This document shows, piece by piece, positions 26,193 through 35,006 of a stretch of DNA of 64,000 bases (positions within the stretch are counted from its first letter, which is position 1; each line of letters opens with the position of its first letter). The translations under genes and the position numbers were made by a program. Source of the stretch: Leucothrix mucor DSM 2157 (GTDB taxonomy: Bacteria; Pseudomonadota; Gammaproteobacteria; Thiotrichales; Thiotrichaceae); the NCBI RefSeq assembly GCF_000419525.1, contig NZ_ATTE01000001.1:3904501-3968500 (forward strand). Reading direction: 5' to 3'. The notes below the pieces were generated by a model. The model ran no database searches and had not been told where the DNA came from. It worked only from the letters and a program-made list of their open reading frames with translations.

Positions 26193-26704
26193 AGTAGAGA
26201 AAGCTGTGGGGTGGTTTCAGTGTCTTTTGGAATCGCCCGCACCGTGTCATTCAAACGGATGATACCGGATTGAATCACGCTGGCCGTAATACCACCATGG
26301 CCACGCACTGCGTTATAACCGCCATCACCAAAGACTGTTTCCATAAAGGAACAAGGGTGGCATAAGCCGGTGAATTCTAAGATTGCATCGCCGATTTGAA
26401 AGCGCCGACCTTTAAGTGCCAACAGGTTTAACCCACTCACACAGATATTGCGGCGTAGTAAGGCAGGATCAACCGAGTCGCGCGCTAATAACGATGCCAT
26501 AACCGGTAAATGCTCAGCTTGAATCAGTGTAACTTGGCGTTTTCCGGCGGTGCCTGCGTAACGATCACCAGCTAAGCCCATGTCTTTGATGGCTTCTACT
26601 TGTTGAACGATATCAATAGTGGCACGGCGATATGGGCGTAAGCCAATCCAAGTGACGGTACCAGTTTGTGGGAGCATGTTGAGTAGGGTTTGGATGGTTA
26701 TCAT
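26189..26704 (-). CDS. MOSC-domain protein
   Basis: A 171-residue MOSC (molybdenum cofactor sulfurase C-terminal) domain protein. The domain spans nearly the whole chain: GLAGDRYAG, RQVTLIQAEHL, LRRNICVSGLNLLALKGRRFQIG and the Cys-containing TGLCHPCSFME, which carries the conserved Cys proposed to bind sulfur or molybdopterin. Such stand-alone proteins are thought to serve molybdenum-enzyme maturation or N-hydroxylated compound reduction. A GAGGAGA ribosome site fixes the ATG. No partner gene is adjacent. Confidence 0.88.
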   Translation of the reverse strand: MITIQTLLNMLPQTGTVTWIGLRPYRRATIDIVQQVEAIKDMGLAGDRYAGTAGKRQVTLIQAEHLPVMASLLARDSVDPALLRRNICVSGLNLLALKGRRFQIGDAILEFTGLCHPCSFMETVFGDGGYNAVRGHGGITASVIQSGIIRLNDTVRAIPKDTETTPQLSLL

Positions 26705-26817
26705 TATTTTCTCCTCATCCGATAATATGCAATTAGAAACCTATGACTATCGATTTCGTAAAATTATCGGTCAGTATTATAAGTAATCTGACCCTAGTAT
26801 GGCTTTGAGGCGAGTGT

Positions 26818-26857
26818 TTTACACATTTATTCATAACCAGTATGATTGAGTATGAAT
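26818..26857 (+). promoter_or_regulatory. parDE promoter with overlapping inverted-repeat operator
   Basis: TTTACA (26818-26823) and TATGAT (26841-26846) are 17 bp apart, a good sigma70 promoter. ATTCATA (26829-26835) and TATGAAT (26851-26857) form an inverted repeat across the -10, the position expected for autorepression by ParD or the ParDE complex. Confidence 0.55.
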
Positions 26858-26876
26858 TTTAACTAGGGAAGCAATC

Positions 26877-27119
26877 ATGATTAGACACACTATTTCCGTT
26901 CCTGAGCCGATGAGCCATTATATCGAGAGTCAAATCACTTCGGGAAAATACGGCAATATCAGTGAGTTCTTTCGCGATCTTATTCGTCGAGATCAAGAGC
27001 GCCATCAACTCGCTATTCAGGAGCTTCGCAAGATGGTTGATGCAGCCGAAGCAAGTGGCATAAGTACGCTATCTATGAGCGATATCAAGGCTGAAGCATT
27101 GCGTGATATGGGCATATGA
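26877..27119 (+). CDS. parD: ParD-family antitoxin (ribbon-helix-helix)
   Basis: An 80-residue antitoxin. The N-terminal MIRHTISVPEPMSHYIESQI is a ribbon-helix-helix DNA-binding strand and helix, SGKYGNISEFFRDLIRRDQER is the second helix, and the C-terminal part wraps the toxin. AGGGAAGC precedes the ATG. It overlaps the toxin gene by 4 bp (ATGA), as is normal in type II modules. It neutralises ParE and should repress its own promoter. Confidence 0.93.
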   Translation: MIRHTISVPEPMSHYIESQITSGKYGNISEFFRDLIRRDQERHQLAIQELRKMVDAAEASGISTLSMSDIKAEALRDMGI

Positions 27120-27415
27120 CGGTTAGGTTTACTGAGGATGCAAAGTCCGATATTAAAGCAATCTACATCTACTCTTATCAAAACTTCGGACGACAGCAAG
27201 CCGACAAATATTTTGATGCACTTAGTGAGAAAATGGAAACCCTGTCAGATGTCGTTATCTGCTCGGACTATAGCTTTGTAAGAGAGGGGTTGAAGCGTCT
27301 AAACCATCAGAGTCATGCGATTTATTATCGGGAAGATGAGGATGATGTATTGGTGCTGATAGTGTTACATCAGCGGATGGACCCTGCTCTGCATATGAGA
27401 GATGAACCGACTTAG
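27116..27415 (+). CDS. parE: ParE-family toxin (RelE/ParE superfamily)
   Basis: A 99-residue toxin of the RelE/ParE superfamily. The pattern VRFTEDAKSDIKAIYIYSYQNFGRQQ, the central YSFVREGLKRLNHQSHAIYYRE and the terminal VLVLIVLHQRMDP are characteristic of ParE, which poisons DNA gyrase in studied members. The chain appears complete. The pair sits alone between metabolic genes, so it is a small chromosomal addiction or stress module, possibly acquired horizontally. Confidence 0.92.
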   Translation: MTVRFTEDAKSDIKAIYIYSYQNFGRQQADKYFDALSEKMETLSDVVICSDYSFVREGLKRLNHQSHAIYYREDEDDVLVLIVLHQRMDPALHMRDEPT

Positions 27416-27420
27416 GGTCG

Positions 27421-28131
27421 CTACAAATCCGCTAAATAATCAACGCCACCCAGTTGCCGCATTTGCTTTTGAATCGCTTTACGCCGCTTAAGAAGATACC
27501 GAGTGGGTTTAGTTACGCTATAAGTCGCTGGTGACGGCAGTACGGCTGCCAGAGCGGCTGCATTTTCAGTAGTAATCTTATCAACCGGCTTCTTCAATAA
27601 GTTCGCCGCTGCCGCACCCACGCCATAGTCCGCGGCGCTAAACTGAGCAATATTCAAATACACTTCTAAAATACGGCGTTTGCTCCACAAAGCATCAATC
27701 AAGATCGCTAAGCCCCACTCGAGACCTTTGCGCACATAGCTGCGGCCACTCCAGAGGAACATGTTTTTTGCGACTTGTTGAGTAATGGTGCTACCGCCTT
27801 TTGCGGATTCGCCATTGAGAGAGGCTAGTATTGCGGTTTTAGTTGCTTCACGATCTATTCCCCAGTGCTCAGGAAACAGCTGATCTTCAGAGCTCACCAC
27901 AGCCAATGCGACTTCAGGTGGTATCCGCTCCATGCTTACCCAGTGATGGCGAACGGCAGGAACGTCTTTATCCAACCAGCTAGAGACTGTTTGTTGCATC
28001 ATAAATGATGAACTAGGCAATGGCACCCAACGGAAAATGATGATCAACAAGATTGCGACCATCAACAAGCCGAGAGGTAGGCGCCATAACCAATGTAGCC
28101 AAGCGGTTTTGAACCGCTTAGGCTTATTCAA
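27421..28131 (-). CDS. mtgA: Monofunctional biosynthetic peptidoglycan transglycosylase
   Basis: A 236-residue GT51 enzyme that polymerises lipid II into glycan strands. One N-terminal transmembrane helix (residues 13-34) is followed by the transglycosylase domain with VVSSEDQLFPEHWGID (catalytic Glu), KGGSTITQQVAKN and RKGLEWGLA / KRRILEVYLNIAQF. Only a TTG at 28131 gives the full membrane anchor; it has no ribosome site of its own but lies 13 bp after the nrdB stop, suggesting translational coupling. Its stop is 6 bp from the convergent parE end. Confidence 0.93.
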   Translation of the reverse strand: MNKPKRFKTAWLHWLWRLPLGLLMVAILLIIIFRWVPLPSSSFMMQQTVSSWLDKDVPAVRHHWVSMERIPPEVALAVVSSEDQLFPEHWGIDREATKTAILASLNGESAKGGSTITQQVAKNMFLWSGRSYVRKGLEWGLAILIDALWSKRRILEVYLNIAQFSAADYGVGAAAANLLKKPVDKITTENAAALAAVLPSPATYSVTKPTRYLLKRRKAIQKQMRQLGGVDYLADL

Positions 28132-28144
28132 GGGGGCTACTAAA

Positions 28145-29395
28145 TCAGTCCCACTTCAACGCCCCACCCGTTTGGTATTCTGTCACACGCGTTTCAAAGA
28201 AGTTTTTCTCCTTCTTCATATTCGCTTGCTCATCCAACCAAGGAGTGCGGCTTTGTGCGCCCGGGAACGGCTCTTCTAAGCCCAGCTGACGTGCACGGCG
28301 GTTCGCAATAAAGCGGAACTGCTCGATATGATCATCCGCGCTATAACCCAGAATCGGATCACGCAGAATGTAACGTGCGTAACCAGCTTCAGCAGCTTCA
28401 GACTCATCCCACATCTTGCGGATTTCTTTAGGATCAAGACGAACGTCATTCTCCAGCAGAATCTGCTTCACCACACGAATACCAAAGGATGCATGCATCA
28501 CTTCGTCACGCATAATGTACTGCAGCTGCTCGGAGGTGCCTTTCATCAAACCACGACGTTGCAATGAGAAGATTGGAGTAAAGCCGTTGTAGAACCAGCT
28601 GCCTTCGAAGATGCCAGAGAAGAACATGTAAGACATCACAAAGCTGTTCAGATCGTCCTGATTTTTCAGGTCCATATCTGAGCGCATTACATCTTCCAGA
28701 CGGCGGTTAGCCAGCTGAATCTTCTGGTTGATCTGTGGCACTACGCGGTAGCGATTGTAGATCTCGGCCTGATCCAGACCTAAAGTCTCGATGCAGTGCT
28801 GATAAGTCCAGGTATGCAGTGCCTCTTCATACACCTGACGTGCCTGATAAATTTGCAACTCCGGCGCAGTCATCTTTTCCATGACGGCTAAACCGATATT
28901 GCGCATTGCCAGAATGTCAGACGTCGTCAGATAAGCCAGTACGTTTTCATATACGTGCTTCTCTGCATCCGTCAGGGTGTGATTGTAGTCATGCACATCC
29001 TGCGCCATATTGATATCAAGCGGCGTCCAGTGATTCTTGTTGGCATTCAGGAAGTATTCCCAAGCCCAAGGGTACTTGAACGGTGCCAATTGATTGACAT
29101 CGCCTTCACCATTAATCACACGCTTATCATTGGCGTTGAATGCGGTCATTACCTTGCCGGTAACGCCCATTTGCTCTTGCAGCATGCCAGTCTTAGCCTC
29201 AGTAGCGACTGCGGGTGCAGCAACCACAGGCTTCGGCTCTGCGATGACCGGCTTAACGGGCTCCGGAGTAGCAGTGCGTGCCTCGCTCAGCGCATTGCTG
29301 ACCGAGTAAGACTGTAGAACAGGGGCAGCCGGCTTGGCTGCCTCCGTAGACTTATTCGCCGTTGCTGGCGATAGTGGGTTGTCCCAATTTAGCAT
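28145..29395 (-). CDS. nrdB: Class Ia ribonucleoside-diphosphate reductase, beta subunit
   Basis: The 416-residue radical-generating subunit. Metal ligands are seen in TTSDILA (Asp), YEEALHTWTY (Glu and His, with the radical Tyr at the last position), FFSGIFEGSW (Glu) and RDEVMHASFG (Glu and His), so it is a Tyr-radical enzyme and not a Phe variant. Residues about 8-70 are Ala/Pro/Glu-rich and probably disordered, preceding the ferritin-like core; a similar low-complexity leader occurs in Pseudomonas-type NrdB. The C-terminus TEYQTGGALKWD is the tail that docks in NrdA. It lies 93 bp after nrdA with AAGGAG before the ATG. Confidence 0.96.
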   Translation of the reverse strand: MLNWDNPLSPATANKSTEAAKPAAPVLQSYSVSNALSEARTATPEPVKPVIAEPKPVVAAPAVATEAKTGMLQEQMGVTGKVMTAFNANDKRVINGEGDVNQLAPFKYPWAWEYFLNANKNHWTPLDINMAQDVHDYNHTLTDAEKHVYENVLAYLTTSDILAMRNIGLAVMEKMTAPELQIYQARQVYEEALHTWTYQHCIETLGLDQAEIYNRYRVVPQINQKIQLANRRLEDVMRSDMDLKNQDDLNSFVMSYMFFSGIFEGSWFYNGFTPIFSLQRRGLMKGTSEQLQYIMRDEVMHASFGIRVVKQILLENDVRLDPKEIRKMWDESEAAEAGYARYILRDPILGYSADDHIEQFRFIANRRARQLGLEEPFPGAQSRTPWLDEQANMKKEKNFFETRVTEYQTGGALKWD

Positions 29396-29488
29396 GGTGC
29401 GTTGTTCTCCTTTTCTGCCGCGTAGTATTCAGTCGCGCGGTTGTCTTTTTCATACGGTTTGCGGTACTACGGGATGCAAATTTACGTT

Positions 29489-32362
29489 TTACTGACATGC
29501 TTCACACTCTGGGTCTAGGATTGAACAAGCACTAGGTGCCGCTTTTGGCGCGGCATTATCAGGCAGTTCGCGACTAGATGCAACTGGTTCGTCACCAGAA
29601 GTTTTCTCCATGTGAGTAGCGCCCATAGAACGCAGATAATAGGTAGTTTTCAGGCCGCGTACCCAAGCCAGCTTATACAGATTATCCATTTTAGAACCGG
29701 ATGGCTCAGCCATGTACAGGTTCAATGATTGACCTTGGTCGATCCATTTTTGACGACGGCTGCCCGCTTCAACCAACCAACGAGGGTCGATTTCAAAGGC
29801 GCTCGCGTACTTTTCACGAACATTTGCCGGAATGCGATCGATCTGCTGCAAGCTACCATCGAAGTATTTCAGGTCGTTGATCATCACGTCATCCCACAAA
29901 TCCAAGCTCTTCAGCTCTTCAACCATGTAAGGATTCACAACCGTGAACTCACCCGACAGATTCGATTTAACATACAGATTCTGATAAGTCGGTTCGATCG
30001 ACTGACTTACACCACAGATGTTAGAAATCGTCGCGGTAGGAGCAATCGCCATCACGTTCGAGTTACGCATGCCGTCAGCTTGTACTGATTTACGCAGCGT
30101 GTCCCAATCCAAAGTGCTGGACTTGTCGATTTGCAGGTAATCACCACGCTCTTTTTGCAGCAGTTCCAGAGAGTCGATTGGCAAAATACCGCGATCCCAT
30201 AAAGAACCTTTGAAGCTTGGGTATGCGCCACGCTCTTTAGCCAGCTCGTTCGATGCATTGATCGCAAAGTAAGACACTGCTTCCATACTGGTATCAGCAA
30301 ACTGCACGGCACCTTGTGAGGCATACACTAAGTCCTGCTTGTACAGCGCATCGTGGAAGCCCATCAGACCCAAACCAACCGGGCGATGTTGCAGGTTAGA
30401 ACGACGCGCTTGTGGCACGCTGTAGTAGTTGTAGTCGATGACGTTATCCAGCATACGCATCGCAGTCGTTACTGTTTTCTTCAGTAACTTCATGTCCAGA
30501 CCATTCTTAGTGGTATGCGCTGGCAGGTTGATTGAGCCTAGGTTACAAACCGCAATCTCATCTTCGTTAGTGTGCAAGGTGATCTCAGTACACAGGTTTG
30601 AGCTGTGAACCACGCCAGCGTGCTGGTTGGTGTAACGAATGTTGCAAGGATCTTTAAAGGTGATCCAAGGATGGCCTGTTTCAAACAACATGCCCAACAT
30701 CTTACGCCACAAGTCTAGCGCCTTGAGTTTCTTGAATAATTTGATCTCGCCGCGTGCTGCTTTTGCTTCATATTCAACATAACGCGCTTCAAAGGCAGAA
30801 CCAAACAGATCATGCAGATCTGGGGTGTCATCGGGTGAGAATAGGGTCCATTCGCCCTCTTCTGCAACACGCTTCATGAACAAGTCAGGAATCCAGTTCG
30901 CGCTGTTCATATCGTGCGTACGGCGACGATCATCACCGGTATTTTTACGCAGCTCGATGAACTCTTCGATGTCTAAGTGCCAAGTTTCCAGGTACGCACA
31001 TACTGCACCCTTACGCTTGCCGCCTTGGTTGACTGCAACAGCGGTATCGTTAGCCACTTTCAGGAATGGAACCACTCCCTGTGATTTTCCATTAGTGCCT
31101 TTGATGTGTGAGCCTAAGCCACGCACTGGCGTCCAGTCGTTACCCAAGCCGCCTGCGTATTTAGATAACAGTGCGTTATCTTTAATCGCATCGTAAATGC
31201 CGCTCAAGTGATCTGGAATCGTCGTCAGGTAGCAAGAAGACAACTGAGGGCGCAAGGTACCTGAGTTGAACAACGTTGGCGTACTGCTCATGAAGTAGAA
31301 GCTAGACAGCAGATCGTAAAACTCGATCGCACGCTCTTCACGCTGAACTTCATTGATCGCCAGACCCATTGCCACACGCATAAAGAAAATCTGTGGCAGC
31401 TCAAAGCGCACGCCATCGGTATGGATGAAATAACGGTCGTACAGTGTCTGCAGGCCAAGGTAAGTAAACTGCTGATCGCGCTGTGGCTTAATCGCATTAC
31501 CCAGCTTTACTAGGTCATAACGGCTTAGTTCGTCATCAACTAATTCCAGCTCAACCGCTTTGCGGATGTATTTAGCCAGCATTTCAGGGTAGATGCCCTT
31601 CATCTCAGCCTGAGTCGCGTCAGTTGGGCGACCGTTTAGCAGTGTAAGCCCTTCAGTGCGGATGGTATCCATCAGTAAACGTGCGGCAACCTGAGAGTAG
31701 TTAGGATCTTTTTCGATCATCACGCGAGCAGACATGACCAGTGCAGATCCAACGTCTTTCTCTTTGATGCCATCAAACAGATTGCGAGTTACATCAGTCA
31801 TCAGTACGTCAGCGCTAACGCCTTCTAAACCAGAAACGGCTTCATTGATGATTTTCTTCAGACGCTTCATATCCAAAGGCTTAGTGTCGCCATTCAGAGA
31901 CACAACGTTGATAACGTTTGCCACGGCTTTCTTGCCTTTGCCAGTTGGCTTAACTTCTTTCTCAGCACGTAAACGTGAACGCTCTTCGCGGTATAACACG
32001 TAGCTACGAGCAACTTTTTGCTCGCCAGAACGCATCAGCGCCAGCTCAACTTGGTCCTGAACATCTTCGATATGCACCACGCCGCCATCTGGCATGCGAC
32101 GGAACAATGAATCGCCAACTTGAGCGGCTAATTCTTTAACTTCCTTATGAACGCGGGAAGAGGCTGCAACCACGCCACCTTCAACTTCCAGGAATGCTTT
32201 GGTCAAAGCGACTTCAATTTTGCTTTGATCAAACGGCGTTACACTGCCATTACGGCGAATAACTTTATAGTTACTGTCAACTGCCTGAGGCTTGTTGGCG
32301 GTGTTTGCTGCAGGCACGAGTGCCTCTTGTGGAAACTTAAGATTGTCGCTTGCTGCGCTCAT
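29489..32362 (-). CDS. nrdA: Class Ia ribonucleoside-diphosphate reductase, alpha subunit with two ATP-cones
   Basis: The 957-residue catalytic subunit reduces ribonucleoside diphosphates to deoxy forms. Two successive ATP-cone regulatory domains occupy residues about 32-130 (YKVIRRNGSVTPFDQSKI) and 140-235 (VINVVSLNGDTKPLDM), as in Pseudomonas aeruginosa NrdA. In the barrel, QLSSCYL has the first redox Cys, SSNLCTEITL has Asn/Cys/Glu, and EIAVCNLGSINL has the partner Cys. TTYYLRSMGATHMEKT has the tyrosine pair, and the tail ends SILDPECEACQ with the shuttle cysteines. The 5' region carries two NrdR-like boxes and a DnaA box. Confidence 0.97.
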   Translation of the reverse strand: MSAASDNLKFPQEALVPAANTANKPQAVDSNYKVIRRNGSVTPFDQSKIEVALTKAFLEVEGGVVAASSRVHKEVKELAAQVGDSLFRRMPDGGVVHIEDVQDQVELALMRSGEQKVARSYVLYREERSRLRAEKEVKPTGKGKKAVANVINVVSLNGDTKPLDMKRLKKIINEAVSGLEGVSADVLMTDVTRNLFDGIKEKDVGSALVMSARVMIEKDPNYSQVAARLLMDTIRTEGLTLLNGRPTDATQAEMKGIYPEMLAKYIRKAVELELVDDELSRYDLVKLGNAIKPQRDQQFTYLGLQTLYDRYFIHTDGVRFELPQIFFMRVAMGLAINEVQREERAIEFYDLLSSFYFMSSTPTLFNSGTLRPQLSSCYLTTIPDHLSGIYDAIKDNALLSKYAGGLGNDWTPVRGLGSHIKGTNGKSQGVVPFLKVANDTAVAVNQGGKRKGAVCAYLETWHLDIEEFIELRKNTGDDRRRTHDMNSANWIPDLFMKRVAEEGEWTLFSPDDTPDLHDLFGSAFEARYVEYEAKAARGEIKLFKKLKALDLWRKMLGMLFETGHPWITFKDPCNIRYTNQHAGVVHSSNLCTEITLHTNEDEIAVCNLGSINLPAHTTKNGLDMKLLKKTVTTAMRMLDNVIDYNYYSVPQARRSNLQHRPVGLGLMGFHDALYKQDLVYASQGAVQFADTSMEAVSYFAINASNELAKERGAYPSFKGSLWDRGILPIDSLELLQKERGDYLQIDKSSTLDWDTLRKSVQADGMRNSNVMAIAPTATISNICGVSQSIEPTYQNLYVKSNLSGEFTVVNPYMVEELKSLDLWDDVMINDLKYFDGSLQQIDRIPANVREKYASAFEIDPRWLVEAGSRRQKWIDQGQSLNLYMAEPSGSKMDNLYKLAWVRGLKTTYYLRSMGATHMEKTSGDEPVASSRELPDNAAPKAAPSACSILDPECEACQ

Positions 32363-32535
32363 CGATTATGCCCTTTATGCCTTTGATCTAGCAGGTTTTA
32401 GCCTGCATTTAAAAACTGTGTTGTAGATTATTGCCGATGATTAAGAATAAGACCAACGACAAACAGATTGTCGGTCACTATATCATGGCCCAGTTGTGAC
32501 TAAAACTACAATTTGTGCTCGCAAAGGGCCTTGGA

Positions 32536-32583
32536 AAACTATAGAGTGTGTTGAATCGACGTATGAACTACTACATGTAGTGT
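32536..32583 (-). promoter_or_regulatory. Tandem NrdR-like boxes upstream of nrdA
   Basis: AAACTATAGAGTGTGT (32536-32551) and CTACTACATGTAGTGT (32568-32583) each match the NrdR consensus ACACTATATATAGTGT at 12 of 16 positions. Their centres are 32 bp apart, three helical turns, the standard spacing of paired NrdR boxes. They lie about 175-220 bp before the nrdA start and predict repression by NrdR when dNTPs or ATP/dATP are high. Confidence 0.6.
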
Positions 32584-32612
32584 TTACTCTTGCAGGCAAG
32601 CTGTGAGTAAGT

Positions 32613-32621
32613 TGTGGATAA
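32613..32621 (-). promoter_or_regulatory. DnaA box upstream of nrdA
   Basis: TGTGGATAA is the exact complement of TTATCCACA; TGTGAGTAA at 32602-32610 is a one-mismatch neighbour. DnaA boxes in the nrdAB regulatory region are known in E. coli, where they tie dNTP supply to replication. Confidence 0.55.
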
Positions 32622-32919
32622 CCGCTGTAAAACAATCGTATAACTCTATTCTCCAATAAGTTAATATCAAGCCATTAAAGTGCTGAAGCAAAGGGTTTTA
32701 AAAGCTTTCAGGATTTGTTTTTAGATAATTTTTCCCGTCGTCAATATTCGTTCTGACTGAGCTTATCGGTTTTGACGTTGGCGGAGTCTAGTTGTGGTGG
32801 TGATTAGTGTCTATTTTATTTGATTAAATTTTTGAATAGCGTCATCAATCAGCACAAAAAATACCGGAGAATAAACCGGCCTCAAGTAAAGACTCAAGAC
32901 CGGCTCATGCATTCAGGAT
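32622..32919. other. Noncoding stretch with no recognised feature
   Basis: About 300 bp between the nrdA regulatory region and the 3' end of the lipoprotein gene. It is AT-rich with stops in all frames. Near 32837-32907 CCGG occurs three times with repeats of CTCAAG, but no clean terminator stem can be drawn. Confidence 0.5.
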
Positions 32920-33876
32920 TTATTTCTTAAAGCCCCGAACCAGATTGGTTCCGATCACCTTAAACCAAGTCACATGCGGTGGGCCTTCCCAGCCGCGCTT
33001 CACGCCAGCGACTAACAACGCCACTCGCTCTTGGTCTGAACCGCGCAGATAACCGATGACTTCAACATCCATAATCCCGCTCATTTTTTCGTACTTTTCA
33101 CTGTGTACGGTTTTGCTGCCACGTTGAGCCGACTGCACAATCACCTGATATTCACTCACCATCGCAACATTGCCAAAATCTGGCTCCGCGCGCAGTTTCT
33201 TAGTGACGTTATATTCCAGTGAATCATCACCCTGACTGATCGGGCCAGCATACAAAGCGCTATTCTCTGCTTTGCTAATCTTGAACTTCGCTAGCTGCTC
33301 ATTAATGGTTTTCTCATTCGCCATCCAATACGCTGCAAAACTTTGTGGACCTTGGTTCGACTCCGGCGCACTTTGGTAGTTATCTTTCCAAAGAATCTTA
33401 TCCGTCACCAAGTCTTGAATGTAAACATTCAGAAAGTAACTACCAACCGCCTCATCAGGTGGCTCAATGGCATAAGCCAATTTTCCGTCAGATGACCAAC
33501 CCAAAGGATAAAACACTGAATCTAAAATCGGTGCGCCACTGGGGCCTTCCAGCAAACCACTAAAGCGTGAATGCACCACATCGCTTAGGATCAACGGGCG
33601 TGGAATATCCATTGTAGGAACAGGCTGTCCGGGGACTAATGCTTCCTCAGCGACTTGGCCAGGTGCAGGAATGACATCGTCCTCTGCTGGCATAAGGGTA
33701 ACGTCGGTGTCGCCATCGACGCCCGGAATTTTTAGCTCAACCGGTGGTAAACGGTCGGCACTCTCTTCAATAACGAGTGGTGCCTGGGCTTGTGTTTCAC
33801 TTGAATCTGGCTCATCGCTACAGGCGGTTAGTAGCAATAAGGTCAGGCATGCGGCACTGATTTGGATCGATCTCAT
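32920..33876 (-). CDS. Outer- or inner-membrane lipoprotein of unknown function
   Basis: A 318-residue lipoprotein: the signal peptide ends at the lipobox LLTAC (Cys about residue 19), followed by an acidic, Pro/Glu-rich linker to about residue 95 and a folded region. That region has WSSDGKLAYAIEPPDEAVG, VYIQDLVTDKILWKDNY and VEVIGYLRGSDQERVALLVAG, reminiscent of beta-propeller or WD-type repeats but not enough to assign. The Ser-Asp after Cys hints at possible inner-membrane retention, because Asp at +2 or +3 influences sorting. ATG 33876 with AAGGAG 6 bp upstream is preferred to a TTG one codon earlier. No family is recognised. Confidence 0.75.
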   Translation of the reverse strand: MRSIQISAACLTLLLLTACSDEPDSSETQAQAPLVIEESADRLPPVELKIPGVDGDTDVTLMPAEDDVIPAPGQVAEEALVPGQPVPTMDIPRPLILSDVVHSRFSGLLEGPSGAPILDSVFYPLGWSSDGKLAYAIEPPDEAVGSYFLNVYIQDLVTDKILWKDNYQSAPESNQGPQSFAAYWMANEKTINEQLAKFKISKAENSALYAGPISQGDDSLEYNVTKKLRAEPDFGNVAMVSEYQVIVQSAQRGSKTVHSEKYEKMSGIMDVEVIGYLRGSDQERVALLVAGVKRGWEGPPHVTWFKVIGTNLVRGFKK

Positions 33877-33975
33877 CAAACGCTCCTTGATATGATGGTT
33901 TTGCAGATTTTAACTGATCTATTGGGTAAGATTGTGCAAATTTGAAATAATTCTCCGAGCTAGGAAAAAAGTCTA

Positions 33976-34989
33976 ATGACATATCAGGTAACGATTCAGC
34001 CGAGCGGACACCAATTTAATATTGAGGAAGGCGAGTCGATACTGGATGGCGCGTTAAAACATGGCATTTTATTCCCCTATGGCTGCCGTGGTGGCTCTTG
34101 TGGAACCTGCTTTGGCAAAGTGTTGGAAGGCAAGATTGAATTTCCGGATGGCTTGCCGCTGGGCTTGATGGAAAGCGAGCGCGAGGAGGGTAAAGCCTTA
34201 TTTTGTGTCGCCGAGGCGCGCTCTGATCTGATTCTTGATGTGCGGGAAATTCGCAGTCGTGAAGAAATCCGAGTTAAAACGCTTCCAGCGAAAGTGATCT
34301 CACTCAAAAAGCTAGCGCCAGATGTTATGCAAATGCGCTTGGTATTGCCTGCAACCGAGCGCCTGATGTTTCGTGCCGGACAATATCTGGACTTTCTGCT
34401 ACGCAATCGACGTCGTCGTTCATTCTCCATTGCCAATGCGCCGGTACATGATGAGTTTCTGGAGCTACACATTCGACATGTGCCTGATGGCGAGTTTACG
34501 GAAATGGTATTTTCGAAGCTTAAGGAAAACTCCTTAGTGCGGCTGGAAGCGCCCTTGGGAAATTTTTATGTGCGTGCAGAATCCAACCGACCATTGCTGA
34601 TGATTGCAGGTGGTACTGGCTTTGCGCCCATCAAAGGCATGGTTGAGCAATTGCAGGCAGAGGGAGACACGCGCCCTATTCTGTTTTACTGGGGAGCGCT
34701 GGCTGAGCAGGACTTGTACATGCGAGAGCTGGCTGAGCGATGGGTAAAGCCGGGCGTGTTCAAATTTATTCCTGTGCTTTCAGCGGCTAAGCCTGGTGAT
34801 CATTGGGCTGGCAGAACCGGTTATGTGCACGAAGCGGTCGCCAATGATATCCCTAACCTTGCGGCTTACGATGTGTATATGGCAGGCCCTCCGGCCATGA
34901 TAGTGGCGGCGCGTAAGCAGTTTTTACAGCAAGGCTTGCCCAGCGAGCAGCTGTTTTCAGATTCCTTTGAGTACAGTCAGGACGACTGA
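33976..34989 (+). CDS. 2Fe-2S/FAD NAD(P)H oxidoreductase (CDP-glucoseen reductase/Fre-like)
   Basis: A 337-residue electron-transfer protein. The N-terminal plant-type 2Fe-2S ferredoxin domain (residues 1-95) has CRGGSCGTC and a final Cys in ALFCVAEA. It is followed by a ferredoxin-reductase FAD domain (RRRSFSIANAP, residues about 145-155) and an NAD(P) domain (LLMIAGGTGFAPIKGM; VYMAGPPAMI). Architecture matches AscD/CDP-6-deoxy-glucoseen-reductase-like proteins and phenol-hydroxylase reductases. The partner oxygenase or dehydratase is not adjacent. It is a single gene with its own promoter region between the lipoprotein and prkB genes. Confidence 0.85.
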   Translation: MTYQVTIQPSGHQFNIEEGESILDGALKHGILFPYGCRGGSCGTCFGKVLEGKIEFPDGLPLGLMESEREEGKALFCVAEARSDLILDVREIRSREEIRVKTLPAKVISLKKLAPDVMQMRLVLPATERLMFRAGQYLDFLLRNRRRRSFSIANAPVHDEFLELHIRHVPDGEFTEMVFSKLKENSLVRLEAPLGNFYVRAESNRPLLMIAGGTGFAPIKGMVEQLQAEGDTRPILFYWGALAEQDLYMRELAERWVKPGVFKFIPVLSAAKPGDHWAGRTGYVHEAVANDIPNLAAYDVYMAGPPAMIVAARKQFLQQGLPSEQLFSDSFEYSQDD

Positions 34990-35006
34990 AAGCAGGGCGC
35001 TTGCAC

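Noticed and set aside
28955-29317. 120-residue plus-strand frame
   Set aside because: Lies fully antisense to nrdB, whose frame is certain; composition is a shadow of the Ala/Pro-rich leader.
32837-32907. Terminator of the lipoprotein gene built from the CCGG repeats
   Set aside because: The repeats are mostly direct (CTCAAG twice in the same orientation), so no stable stem longer than about 4 bp forms.
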